This document shows, piece by piece, positions 49,936 through 62,450 of a DNA stretch of 64,000 nucleotides. Within the stretch, counting starts at the first letter, position 1; each line of letters opens with the position of its first letter. The stretch is from Chamaecrista fasciculata (Eukaryota; Streptophyta; Magnoliopsida; Fabales; Fabaceae), in NCBI GenBank assembly GCA_003254925.1, contig QANZ01043441.1, positions 1-64,000 of the forward strand, given 5' to 3'. The notes beneath the pieces were generated by a model, which ran no database searches, was not told where the DNA came from, and was given only the letters and a program-made list of their open reading frames with translations. The position numbers and the translations under genes are program-made.

Positions 49936-51426
49936 TTCCACGAAAAAAGTAACTTCAAGTCTTTTATATAAATAGTAAATAGTAATAGTAATATAGCAAT
50001 AGTAAGAGTGTTTTGGGTAGTGATTATAAAATCAATACAAATTTATTATCTTCATTTTTAATACATAATTTGAGCTACAGTGTAAAATAGCTGTTTGTTT
50101 TCCAATTACAAACTCATTACAAAAATATTATTTCATTACAACATCATTTCATTACATTTTTCATACCCAATTACTAACATACCCCTACTCAAATACCTAA
50201 AATTACCTATATTCTAATACAAATATAAAAAAACTATTTGGCAAAATAGTAATTTTTAATACTTTTATTTATTACACTTACAACTTTTTCTCTTTATCCA
50301 TTATTTCTTATTATTTTTTTTCTTTTTTTCTTGCCCACACCCATCTCTCTTTCTCATATATATATATATATATTATAATTAAAATATATATATATATTAT
50401 ATCATAATAATATATTATATATATGCCACATTCTCATATATATATATATAATATAATAATATATAAATATTTTTTATTTTACAAATATATTATATTATAT
50501 TATATATTATTTATATTAATTTACTCAAAAAATTTATTTTAGTCCTTGGAATTATACCAACTCAGCAAATATACTCCAAAAATATACATTTTGGTCCTTT
50601 CTCTAGTATACATATGGATAATATTTTTTGTAGTATAAAAATTTTAAAATAAAATTAAAAAACAATAATCTTTTAAATATATTATTATTTTTTCATATAA
50701 TTATCTTATTTTTTTATGTGTGGTATAATATTGAAATTATTTATCAAATTCTGCATAACAATTTGTTGTTAGTTGAAGATAAATTATTTGGTCCATGAAT
50801 TTGTAAATATTATTCTTCTATTTTAGTCCCAGAATATATTTTTTGATTATTGAATTTGAGAAAGAGACCAAATCGTTGATGAATGCGATTTTTTATAGGC
50901 CGAGACAACATTTCACTTCGTAAGGACCAATTCGTTGAATCGATATAAAATCGTGGACCAAATAGAAGGTTTTTAAAATTTGCATGTTATTTGCATTTTA
51001 GTCATTTTCATTTCATTACATAAAGCAACTTCAATATTCATTACAAATATTCACCTTTAGCACACATTCCAAGACAATTTCATTATAATTTCATTTCATA
51101 ATAACCACAACCAAAAGTCAAAACATCATTCAATATCTCCATTTTATTCCATTATCAATTACCAATTTTACCTCTATACAAATTTTCAAAAACTCATATA
51201 ATTATTTCAACCAACCACAATCATTATATACCCTTTTACATAATTTCACACCCTATTTTTTTCATTACACCTCAAACAATCCAAACACCATTTTACATTC
51301 CATTTTCATTACATAATTTTCTCATTATCATTTCATTACATGAAATCATCATTTCATTACATACTTATATCCCAAACACACCCTAAATATAGTAAATAGT
51401 AAATAGTAATAGTAATTTCAAGTCTT
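49921..51426. mobile_element. Insertion of about 1.5 kb upstream of REV copy A
   Basis: The 15 bases gtaatttcaagtctt occur at both ends (49921-49935 and 51412-51426), while unit B has one related copy (gtaattaatcaaatctt, near 61738). The interior is very AT-rich, with TA palindromes (50355-50520), taaatagtaatagtaa blocks near both ends and a right end whose inverse reads gggtgtgtttgggatataag. This resembles the terminus of plant DNA transposons; the left side has agtgttttgggtagtgatta. No transposase frame. The type is unresolved and it may be nested. Confidence 0.55.
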
Positions 51427-51434
51427 AAAATCCT

Positions 51435-51626
51435 TTGAAATAAGGGAAACGCTATAAAAAAACTCTATTGCTCAAGCAATAGAGTTATAGTCTATCTCTC
51501 TCTACATCAATCACTCATACATTAAATTTTTATATAAATTTTTGATTTGACAATGATAGAAATAGACTATAAAAAGTCTATTGCTTAAGCAATATAGTTT
51601 TTTATAACACATTACCCTTGAAATAA
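51435..51626. mobile_element. MULE-type MITE, 174 bp, 9-bp target duplication
   Basis: Element 51444-51617 is flanked by ttgaaataa (51435-51443 and 51618-51626). The ends are inverted repeats of about 50 bases: left gggaaacgctataaaaaaac, right inverted gggtaatgtgttataaaaaa. Each arm itself contains a small palindrome (ctctattgct/caagcaatagag). Absent from unit B. Confidence 0.9.
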
Positions 51627-51928
51627 AAGAATTAAAGAACTAATTATCTTTGTGGTTACTGTTGTAACTTTACTGTTATTGCCAGTGAGTGTGAGTGACT
51701 GCATGATCGTCTTCATGTTTTCCATAGTCATTAGACGGAGAAATTGAATTTAAAAAAATAATAATTAAGTTTCCTTTTAATAGATATTTATTAATTATTA
51801 ATTTGTTGAACTCAATGGTGAAAGAAGGGGATTAATAGATAAAATTCAATTGTTTTGGATTAACATGTCTTTATAAATAACAAAATTTTGAATTTAATGT
51901 TTCTTATCATTGTGATAATCGCTTGGTA

Positions 51929-53289
51929 ATTTCTTGATATACCCCATTAATTTTCAAATTATAAAGTTTTTTTTTCGAACGATTGGTGGAATAAAATCTC
52001 TTCATTTTCTTTTACGTTTGTGTCGTCATTTCCACATCAACCATCTTTGCTAAAACATTGTTTGTAACGCTTATGAGTATCACACACAACGCCTACTTCC
52101 TCATCATTTTCTTTAGTTGTTCTATCATCATCTCGGTGAAATTTTCTTCACGTGCTTGCCACAAGTCTTAAAAAATTAATGTCGATTGCATTCGAACATG
52201 GATTAAAGTTTCTTCCATCTCAACCTAATACTCTATTGTCGTGAAAGTCATCGACCTCGATCTATGAACTATCCTTGTCGAGTTATAAATTTGAAAACGA
52301 ATCTTCCAACTAAACTTTGATTCCATTTATTAGGATTTAAAGTGACTTCGAACTAACTATTCAAAAATCAAACAAAATATAGAGAAAAGAAAAAAGAGAA
52401 GAAAATATAATCACAATTCACAAGTCATTAAAGTGGTTTGACCAATGATTAGTACAACCTACATCCATCTAAAAAATAAAGAATTTTCATTAAGTTGAAT
52501 TGAACCGTCCCTCAAAGTCTAATTAATTACTAATATATTTATAAGTATATTTAACTTTAGTCTCATAAAAATTATTTATCCTAAATTCATTATAATAAAA
52601 TGCTAAAATACTTAATTATTTATTCTACTAGTAATACATAACCTTAATAATAATAATTAACTAAATAAAAAAATCAGAAAACGACGTATTTCTATAAAAT
52701 AACGATTTCATATCTCAAATAATTTTATTAATTGAATCAAAATTTGTATTATCATTTACGCATTAAAATAATTCAACGAAGTTCGAATCTTCTTGAAGCC
52801 ACTAACTTTCATTTTGTGGGCATCCTTCTCAAGAAGATCTCAAGGGCTAGTTGAGTAATTGTTACTGGGTAAAACTGCTTACGATTTAGGCATGTGCAGT
52901 AATCTTTTGGGTGGACTTTTGTTGGCCTATCTGACATACCACTTACGCCATGCTCGATCTCGAGAGTGTCTTCCCTTACTACTATTTTTTAACTAAAAAA
53001 AAGATAATAATAATAATTGAAGGATGAATGAACTAAAATAATTATTTATATTGAAGCTATAGCGGAAAATAAAAACCCTTCATGACTCATTAGAACTGGG
53101 CGAGTGTAAAGACTAAATTCCGAATTACTCAGTCAAATACTCAAATTACTGCGCCAGCGATAGCGAATTAAAGATCTTCATTCTTCAGCACAAGACCAGC
53201 CGGTGATTTCTTCTTCAACGAATCTTAATACTCTTTTTTTTTTTTTTCCTGTTCTCGCTTGCCCCTTTTCTCTTCAGATTACGTGATTA
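51929..53289. other. AT-rich spacer between REV unit A and the CASP-like gene
   Basis: No coding gene recognised. The final 130 bases include a T-run at 53236-53248 and probably the CASP-like promoter and leader. Confidence 0.4.
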
Positions 53290-53296
53290 CTGAGAA

Positions 53297-53386
53297 ATGG
53301 ATACAATTATCTCCAAGAAAATTTGTGCGGATCACGGAACTGATTCGGTTTGCACTGTTTTGACTCAAATTGGCAATTATAGGTAA
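53297..53386 (+). other. Possible upstream open reading frame in the CASP-like leader
   Basis: An ATG at 53297 opens 29 codons (MDTIISKKICADHGTDSVC...) ending at TAA 53384-53386. A GTAAGC donor-like site begins at 53383. It lies 118 bases before the main start. It could be a uORF, or 5' UTR sequence partly removed by splicing; no family match is recognised. Confidence 0.3.
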
Positions 53387-53503
53387 GCAAGCGGATTGAA
53401 AGGCATTCCAAATTGTACTCACTCTGATCGGATTTGGTGAAATTGAGAGATTTTTATGGTTGCGAGGGGAGCTATGCTATGAAGTGAAGTTTCCGAAGAA
53501 GAA

Positions 53504-54609
53504 ATGAGTGTGAGCCATGCTTCGATTCACCCTGTTTTGGAAGTTCCAAGAAATGAAGGTGCTATTAACGTTCCCTGGGTGAGGATGAAGGAGATCCAAG
53601 GCACGCCTGGCACGCCTGGTAGCTTGTGCTTGCGCTTCTCCCAACTTATTTTCGCCGCTGCCGCACTCTCCATCATGGCTTCCACGAGTGATTTCCCTTC
53701 GGTCACTGCCTTCTGGTATAGTCAATTCTTAATGTTTACTTAAAAATAACCCTCTCCCCTTTTATGTTTAAAGAATGATGTGCTTTTTACAGCTATATTT
53801 TTCATGTTTTTTTTTTTTTTCAGTTACCTAGTTGCAGCTGCTGGCTTGCAGAGTTTGTGGAGCTTTTCATTGGCTATTATCGATGTATATGCCCTTTTAG
53901 TTAGGCGATCTTTGCAGAATTATCAAGTTGTCACTTTGTTTACAATGGGTGATGGGGTAAGATCTTTAGTGAAATCGAATAATTTTGACACATTTCTTCA
54001 ATTTTAGATGCTACACATCTCCTGGATAATGTCAAGCGATGTCATTTCCTGTTTTCACTGCCTGCCATGGATGGCACACTTCTTACCAAAACCCGAGCCT
54101 CCAAATTCCACATCATGTATAGTTTAATCCAAGTTCTATATCATAACCTGCTATGCTAAAATAATCACATAGATATGGTTTAAATTGAAGGATAAGTTGA
54201 TAGCCACACATAATAACTATAAAGCGAAGCTCCCTCCAATTTTAGCCTGACAGCTCTTATTGCTGCCATTCTGTACTAGATCTATATGCTTTTTCACCCA
54301 TTTTCCTGAACTTACTTTTTCTCTCAAGCTCAAAAATGTAGGCAGTAGGCATTTGAAGTTTTGACTTCTGTTCTTTAATGTTGTAGACATTTCAGAAGAT
54401 TTTTATATCCCATGCAGGTTACATCCACGCTTACATTTGCTGCAGCATGTGCATCTGCTGGAATCACAAGTCTTATCGATACTGATATGAGAAGTTGTTC
54501 CGAGAACCACTGTCTGCAGTTTAAAACTGCTACAGCCATGGCTTTCATTTGTTGGTTCACCACAGTGCCGTCATTCCTCCTGAACTTCTGCTCCTTGGCA
54601 TCCCGGTAA
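53504..54609 (+). CDS. CASPL5A: CASP-like membrane protein, family 5A
   Basis: A small four-pass membrane protein related to the Casparian-strip domain proteins, expected in the plasma membrane; specific functions of the 5A group are largely unknown. Exons are 53504-53715, 53824-53956 and 54418-54609, giving 178 residues, the usual size. The first membrane segment is near [19 protein letters not shown], the second near [19 protein letters not shown] with [11 protein letters not shown], the third around [20 protein letters not shown], the fourth around [19 protein letters not shown]. The conserved Arg of the first helix (LRFSQ) and Asp of the third ([18 protein letters not shown]) regions are present. 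Introns are 108 and 461 bases. It lies on the opposite strand between the two REV copies and is present only once. Confidence 0.93.
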
Positions 54610-55263
54610 TCAAAAGTTGATGATGGAAACAAGTTTGGAAAGCTTATAAATATTTGTTGCTCGTTAGTCATTACATTTTTTGCACACGTTGTCAGATTGT
54701 TAGTTTTGTGTACATTTATTATTAGTTGTCACTTGCCAGTACTCAAAACAAATGGATCAGGGGTTACTATATTCAAATGACATGGGGGAGTTTAGAAATG
54801 GTTCATTGTTAAGTTATGTGTTTGATGCTGGAGTAATTATTGGTTAACAAACGGGCATGTGAATATGACAGACAGATCATATTTGCATACGAGGTGGTGG
54901 GCATTGTGTAAAAAGTAAAAATTGTAAGCAAACACACTAATATCGAATTCTTTTCGGTGGAAACCTTGTGTACATTTGTATTGCCCAAGCATACGGGGAC
55001 TATTTTTAATTCATTAACGATGATATTGATATAACATAAAAGTAAAACAATGGTCTGGAATTCTCGACAAACCAAAAATATTGGTAAGATAAGTACTAAG
55101 CAATCAATGAATTATGTGGTAATAGTCAAAGGTTCAATAATAACACGGCGATTACATGTATGGGGGTTAATAAGATGCTCCACACCTCCACCATATTAAG
55201 GGTCCGTTTGGAATTACTTTTGCGATTTAAATGGAGTTGGGTGTCTCTTTTTAGTTTTCACTG
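54610..55263. other. CASP-like 3' flank
   Basis: Probable 3' UTR then intergenic sequence up to the start of unit B. No gene seen. Confidence 0.4.
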
Positions 55264-55587
55264 TTTGTTTTTTGTTTAATCAAATTCACTGGTCAACGAA
55301 TAAGACATTATAATTATAGTTAGGAGTCATGTCCTGTGTATATCTGAAAGCTCACTGGAAGCATCAGTTTCAGGTGCCAACTTCACTAAAAAAGAATTTA
55401 CAAGATCAACTCATTCTGGTCTGCACTAAAGAAATAAATTAAATCAAATTCAATGCAAACCTAATACTGTGATTCACATGAACAAAAACTTCATATTTCC
55501 TTTTTCCCTCTCCAAATGTCTACTTTTCCGTTGACCCCTCACTCTTACATTCTACTGGGAAAAAGCAAGCATGTACCAACTAAATTT

Positions 55588-58500
55588 TCATACAAACGAC
55601 CAATTTATGAAAGAGAAAGCTAAGCAATGAACAGAGTTGTCTTCTCCAAGTACTTTCCATGCAATGGCTTGCTCGTAAGAAACATGCCGCCCCATTGTTG
55701 ACATGCAGATTCCAGCCGGCAGATACACAAAACCCTGTTTGAGAAAAAGCAGAGAAAATAATGAAATAACCACTTAGGAAAAGAAATGACATTAGGCTGA
55801 AAAGCAGACAAGAAAAGAAACATGGAATCTCCATACAGATAAGCATTTCAACAAATTTTTTGTTTTGAAAAAAGGGATTGTAATACCTCTTGCATTAACT
55901 TGGCAAAGTCTGTACAGAGTGCCTTGCGTCCAGACTCGTCAAATATTTTATCTAATGTGATATCTTGTAAAGCCACAAGAGTTGTTTCCAGCATGTCAAG
56001 CCCTGACTGGTTTGCAAAGATGAAGACTGGCAATGACTGTCATACCAAATAGAGACAAACTTTTAGATATCTAGCTTTGATACACACAATATAGCTAGAA
56101 ATTCCAGTACAAAATGTAGTTACAGGCTTAAAACAAACCCACTTAACATACCCTCAATGAACAGCACAAAATAGCATCCTGATGATGCCATAAATGTTTC
56201 AGCAACACATCACCAACAAGAGAATCAGATCTCAGTAATTCAGCGCCCAAAAAATAACTGTGCATAGAGAAAAAAGGCATAAGAATAGAGATACATGACA
56301 AAAGAATCTCAAACTGCCAAAGATAGGGTAGCAAGATGACATTAAGTTTTAAACTCTTGTAGAAACAGAGAATAAGCAGACTTGCCTATGACTCTGGCAA
56401 ATCCAGTGAGCTAGTGTAATTGCTTCAGGAGAGCCAGGAGAGAGTTTTGGTCCAACAGGTGGGCTTATACCGGATGGACATATAGCCGTGGCAACCCTCT
56501 GCACGGATGAAATCACACTTCGCACATACTGTCGTGCCATAATTGCAACATTTTCCTGCATACTGCTTTCAAAAGGGAACTGGAAGGCAATAGTCAACAC
56601 CGATCGAGTGTTAGGACATGGTGATGCATCTCCTGCAGCTTGACTAGTTGTTGGGGGCACTTCAAGACCAGATGTCAAATCTAGGGTCCGATTTGCAGAC
56701 ACTGCATCCTTCTTATCTCCCTGAAACATATTAATAGTGTCAAAGAGATCCATAGAGTGCCAACTACAGAAATGATAATACCGTGAATAAAAGAACAAAG
56801 TGGAAAGGTGTATAAAATATAAATATGTGTGAACATTTTATATTAGATCATTAGATAGTGTATAGTGCAGACAAACAGAACTCAACTGGTTTTGAGTCCA
56901 ACGGGATAATGCGGAAACCAGAAGGCAGCAACGGAGCATCATCAGGGAACATTTCATCAATGGAAGCAAATATGAGCTCAGAGCATGCCCCCACAGCATT
57001 TTCATCGATCCCACTACATATCTGCAAAATAATAACAATAATTAAAGGCTGCTTATGACCCATGATACATGATGCAAAATATCACTTCACTTGGCCCTCA
57101 GTGATTTTGCACCTGTGCAATGACAGCTTTAGTCTAGCGCTAGACCAAGAAAAAAGAAACTTGCTCACAAAGAACAAAACACTTAATCTAACTAGGCTAA
57201 AGCAAAAAGAATGGGAAATTTTCAACATTTTAACAAGTGTCAGAGCCAGCACCTGTAATAGATGAATGTCCCTAGATGCAAAAGCATCTTCTTGAGCAAG
57301 GGAGTGCCCTTCAAGGCGAATAACTTCAAGCATCTGGAATGTAAACACAAAATTAGATAGAAGTCTTGTTTGAACATGCAACTTTTATAGTGATCTGTCT
57401 TGGTCAGCATCTTGCATTTGGGGCTTGGCAAGGTAATGCTAAAGTACCTCTTCATGTTCAATTGTATGGCCAAGGGGCATGATAATCTGACTTCCAGTGA
57501 ACCTTGTGGGCCTCATTCCAGGATATGCAAAGGAGCCAGCTTTAAGTGCTGCGGAAGAATAGGCATCAACATTGAAATCAGCCCACTCTGAGCGGTGTTC
57601 CCTCAAAAATCGAACCAAAACTGCTGGAGGGACATTCTGCAAACACCAAATGAAAGTTCATAAAATTTACCCCTTAACTGTTAATACTTTTCTTTAACCA
57701 TTAAGAACCCATTATCAAGAATACTCATGAATATACCAACAAAATTACTTTGTTCAAGATTATTTGATTACTTAAAACACTTATCCTGGGTCATTTTTAA
57801 GGGAAGCATAAGCTCCCAATGTCTTCTGCAGAACACCTAATTCATATGACTAATTTAATTAAAAACTGAATTAAAAAAAAAACAGAGAAACTATATGTTA
57901 CAAATCAGCCTCCATGTCATGGCTTTCTCAGACTCACCTGAAGCAACATAGAAGCCTTTGCACAAAGAACTCCCCCAAGCATTGTTAGGGAACTTGCTGG
58001 ATTAGATGCGGAATTGAGATTTTTCATTGAGTTGATTGCAATAATTACATCCTCCGCACCATCACAATTCATTATGGACCAGCCATCATCATTAAATCCA
58101 TTAACCGCATCATTAAAACCCCTGCAAGTATAATGCGCCAATGCAGATGAAACTGTGAGATTCCACAAACTCTGAAGTCTGAACAGTGATTTCTCAACAG
58201 GGGACAGAATTTTGAAGCGAAAAAACTTTCAATGGGCTACCTGCTAAGCCTTTGGCTGAAAGTTCGCAGAACAGCTGGCTGCCTACCCAAACCATAAACT
58301 ACTTCACCACTTGTTTCCTGAGCTATTTGCCTGATATAGCGCAGTGCCTATTGCAACCATTATTAAGTCATGAGAAATTTCATGCAAGGTAAGCATCAGA
58401 TATGGATATGAGTAAATGACATGCAAAACACAAAAGAGAAGGGAACCAAAACAAAGATCTCTGATCCAAAAACTTCAAAAGAACTACCTCAGGCATCCTT

Positions 58501-60583
58501 TCCTCTGCAGGAAGGACCATCCCATCCATATACACAATATCTATAGACTATATAATAATTTGTGAAATACAAGGATTCTTCCGCAGATAGGGGATCTATA
58601 TTTACATAATGATTAGTCATTAGAGTGTCATATTTCTAAAAATTAAAAAGGCTTACTTACCGCAATTGTCATTTTTTGAGCTACCACTTTTGACGATTCA
58701 TAAAGTGGTCGGAGCACCTCTGGCACACTCCATGGCTAGAAGAAGACAATCAAGCATTTAATTTTATAAGCAAAAAAAAAAAAAGGAGATACTATAGCTA
58801 ATTGTTAGGAAACTTACCTCGAGATTTAGGTGATCTACAATGTGGATGATTGAACCTCCACCTTCACATGGTCGAATCAAGTAGCCACTGGGGAGCATTT
58901 CAGCTCTCACAAACTGAGCTGCAGCAGCTGCATTAGGACCAGCACCTGAACCAGACAGTGACCTCTCACAAACCTTCAGGTGTTGATTCAAAAGACATAC
59001 AAGTGCAAGTCAGGTAAAACCATCTCCGTCTAAATGGTGAATTACAGAACGTTGAGATCTAGTTTAATAAATAAACTATGCAACTGTAGTTAAGCATTAG
59101 ATAACAGGGAGAAAAAATGGCTCACCACAAGACTGCCATTTTCTAAAGTAGTAGTATATCTCAGAGTCCATAAATCCCGGGCAGGGGCCAGTGTCGTCGG
59201 AGCAAATGTCTGGAAGAAATTGATTTTTTTATTTTTCCATTGGAGATAAATAAAAATAACTAAAACGAAGAGGTGTTGAATTTCATATTTAATTGAGCAC
59301 CTGTGTGTACACAAGTTCAATTGTTCCACCATTTCCAGCAGGGAACATCGTGAAAACTTCTAGGCTCCGACAGTCCCGAAACCATGATGGACGATCTTTT
59401 AGGATCTCCGCAATCTATCACAAACTTTGGGATTTAGTAAATTCAAATTCAAAGAGTTCACAGATCTTAACTTGCATATCAAGAAAACCATCTTCTGTTA
59501 TCTGGTCTAAATGAGTGAACTCACCTTTGTAGGTTCTAAACTAACAAGACCACAGGCTCGAGCCGCCACTCCACTGCAATTTTGTGAAATGGCAAAGATC
59601 CCAACCGAATCCGGACCAGGCTGAGAATAAAAAAAATTAAAGAAAAAATGTCAGAAACAGAACAAGGATTATCTCCTAGAACGCCCATGTTTACTGATTT
59701 ATTTACAAGTATTCTAGCAAAGGAAAAGAAGAAACCTTCATCCCAGGCATCTGGACCCAATCGACAGCAGTTCCCGTAGCCTTTGAAAGGAACTCTGCCA
59801 AAGTCTCCTCAGCAATTGATAGGAGTCTGCAAAGATCACCACAAAGTAAAATCTTAGACAAGGTCATAACCATAAGAACAAAAGAGAAAAACTCCATGCC
59901 CATGATCTGCAAAATTACCCAGCAGGATTACTAGCATCTCTTAAAGTGTTCTGGGGTGTAGTCACCACCGAATCACAACTTGCATCAGTAGTTGCAGCCG
60001 ATGCCTGCAGAAATAAAAATAACTCAGTCATATTCAATTTCGCCAAATGCTAATATAATAAAGAATGAGGCTTGTTCATACATTTACAGTGTGCAGCTGC
60101 TGCCTCATAAACCCATTTTCGCATACTAGATGTGACACCTGCTTCTGCAACCGATCATTTTCTTCCATCAACAACTTGTTCATCGCCGTCAGTTTTCTGT
60201 TCACGGTCTGAAGCCGTCCTGACTCTTTTCTCTGTTTCTCTCTACACCTGCATCACCGAATGCAAAACCATTTCACAAATTTACAACCACCAGAAAGAGA
60301 AGTAGAAGAAGAAGAAATTCCCGTAGAGATTGAAATGCAAAGGCCAAATTTACCTGCGATTTTGGAACCAAACTTTGATCTGCTTTGGCTCGATGTTTGC
60401 AAGAATAGGACACTCTCGGATCAATTGTTGCCTTCTCAACGAGCTCGGTTTTGGGCACTCGGCGTAAACTCGTTCGAGTGCTTCCACCTGCTCCGCCGTG
60501 TATCGGACATACTTGCCGGAATCAAGGTGCTTGTTGATGCTCCCACTGCTGCTTTCTCTATGGTGAGCCACAGCCATCGCCAT
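55588..60583 (-). CDS. REV: Class III HD-ZIP transcription factor, REVOLUTA type, copy B
   Basis: The second full-length REV-type gene, same exon plan as copy A and ending HCLAFSFINWSFV. It starts MAMAVAHHRESSSGSINKHL. Homeodomain, zipper, START and MEKHLA regions are all open, and splice sites checked are intact, so it is not a pseudogene. Differences from copy A fall in conserved places: LEPWSVPE instead of LEAWSVPE after the first START exons, TTPQNTLRD instead of TTPQHSLRD, ARDLWTLRYTT instead of ARDFWTLRYTT, and FANQSGLD instead of FANQAGLD. Elsewhere copy B keeps the usual residue where A has changed (RAEML versus RAKML). The gene is shorter than A only because its intron lacks the LTR element. 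As with A, the REV subgroup is inferred from overall sequence. Confidence 0.93.
59611..59746 (-). promoter_or_regulatory. miR165/166 target site of REV copy B, split by an intron
   Basis: ctgggatgaag (59746-59736) and cctggtccgg (59620-59611) flank the intron and join to the same 21-base site as in copy A. No base has changed, so both copies should be under the same microRNA. Confidence 0.95.
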
Positions 60584-61750
60584 CTTCCCAAAAACAGCAA
60601 ATTCTGTATCGAGATAAAAGGGAATTTGATTTTGAAGAGTTACTGCTTGCGGTATGAAGCGAGAAGAAGAGGAAGAAGTGTCTTCTTTATCATAGAAAGC
60701 CGAAAGGAAAAACGGGGTGAGTTTGATAAGAGCTCCAGAAGATTATTAGTTGGCAAAGTTAAAGCCAAATGGGGGTAGCAGAATTAGACATGTATTACAG
60801 ACAGAAAGTGAGTATCTTTTTTTCCAGTAACCTCCGTTACTGGTTGATGAAATGATGATATTTCTTTCACACAATCTGTGCTTTGTAACTTCTTCAGATA
60901 ATTCCAAATTGAAGCATGGATTTCTCGTTTTCACTAGCCTTAAACCGCGTAAACTTTCTACAAACCACCAGCGGCAGCTTGTTTACAACAATACCAGAAA
61001 CTTTTGTCTTTAAGAAATAAGGAGGAAGCGTTCTTATCAGATAAATGCAAAGCTCAATGTAAGTACAAACAAAACAGAAAATAAATGGGGTTTGAGAACT
61101 TTGAATGAACCCAGGAGCTTTCTCTTTTCAACGAGATTCCAGTGAAGATAAGGAAGAAAAGGAAGGCGGGAGAGAGAAAAGGAAAAAAAAAAAAAAAAGC
61201 AGAAAGTGAGAAGAAGCACGAAATCACAGAATACTTGTCAATTGAGCTTCAGGCTGAAGGAAAGAATACAGTGGTTGGGTTCGGTTTCTCTCTCTCTCTT
61301 CTCGACTAAGGAAGAGAGCCATCTATCAAAATAGAATCATCAGGGGAAATTGGTAGAGAGAAACAAGAGAAGAGTGATGAAAACCCTATTCATGGGGAAA
61401 ACCCAAAAGACAAAATTGCGGGAATGAGATAGAATCAGAGAGACAAAGGAGCGATTTTGGGATAGTGATTTCTGAGCTGAGCAAAAACAGTGAGGAATAA
61501 AGTGAGGCGAAGGAAGGAAGGGAAAGAGAAAGAGAGGTTGCACTTGCACAAATATCGAAAAACTTAGCAGGGATGTTTGTTTATAATTAAGGTGGATGCA
61601 TTTACGTGACTGTCCTTCTTCTTTCTTTGAAATGACATGTTGAGGACACAGTGCAATGCAGAAGGTGAGTAAGTGAATCAGTGAAGTGAGAGAGTAACCT
61701 CTTTCTCTCACCTCTTTGCTAAATTGGAGTATATTCAAGTAATTAATCAA
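60584..61750 (-). promoter_or_regulatory. Leader and promoter region of REV copy B
   Basis: Matches 48766-49930 of unit A closely (for example the gcggcagcttgtttacaaca and gagcttcagg blocks). No supported coding frame. Contains an A-run (61183-61198). Confidence 0.6.
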
Positions 61751-61884
61751 ATCTTAAAATCCTAAAAATTTGTGCTTTGAGAGAAAAGAACTAATTATCT
61801 TTGTGATTACTGTTATTGCCAGTGCTTGGTCGTCTTCATGTCTCCCCTAGTGATTAGACGGAGAAATTGAGTTTGTTGAAGTCA

Positions 61885-62450
61885 GCCAACTGAAAATATT
61901 TTTATGTGAAGTACAGATACATTGATTTTTTAAAAATATTATATAATATAAAATTTAATTTTTTTTTAAAAAAATCATAATATTTTATCTAAATTTATTT
62001 TTAACACTTTATTTTCTTTAAATTAATAAACAAAACATTCATAATTTATGTGTGGCTGCAACATAAAAATGTGAGTGCATCGTAGGGTAAATTTATAGAG
62101 AGATAGATAATTGAAATGGTCTATTTTTTAAATATTATATTTAATTTTTAATCTTAAAATTTGTGTAATATTTTTTTAATTTAATAATTTATAAAATATA
62201 TATTTAATACTAAAAAATTAGATCCAACAATTATAAAAAGGATAACTTCCCAGTGTCACTCTAAATAAAATTTGAAAATAAATCTTTTAGAGATCTTTCA
62301 CCATGTATTTCTTGTGAAGTTTGAGAGAGAAAAAAGAATAAAAAAGAGAAAAATGTGAGTTATTTTATGGGACTCACGTTTTCTCTCTGTCCTTCTTCCT
62401 TTCTCTCTTCAATTTCACATAAATGTATGGTAAAACTCTAAAAAAAAAAC
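61885..62450. mobile_element. Insertion specific to unit B, including a small inverted-repeat element
   Basis: Unit A passes from gagaaattgaattt to the ttggattaacatgtc block within about 120 bases, while unit B has some 560 extra. Within it, 62275-62455 has inverted ends (ttttagagatctttcaccat on the left; inverted right end ttttagagttttaccataca), a MITE-like arrangement. The remainder is AT-rich and unclassified. Borders are approximate. Confidence 0.5.

Larger units (their letters stand above)
41664..51928. repeat. Tandem segmental duplication, unit A (contains REV copy A)
   Basis: Sequence from ttttttgtttaatcaaattc (41666) to gtgataatcgcttgg (about 51928) matches 55264-62552 in the same orientation. 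The match covers exons, introns, 3' flank, 5' leader and promoter, interrupted by insertions. Unit A is about 3 kb longer because of the SINE, LTR element, 1.5-kb insertion and MITE listed below. Confidence 0.9.

Noticed and set aside
42220..60583. One REV copy being a pseudogene
   Set aside because: All exons read in both copies are open, splice sites inspected are GT-AG and both miR166 sites are intact.
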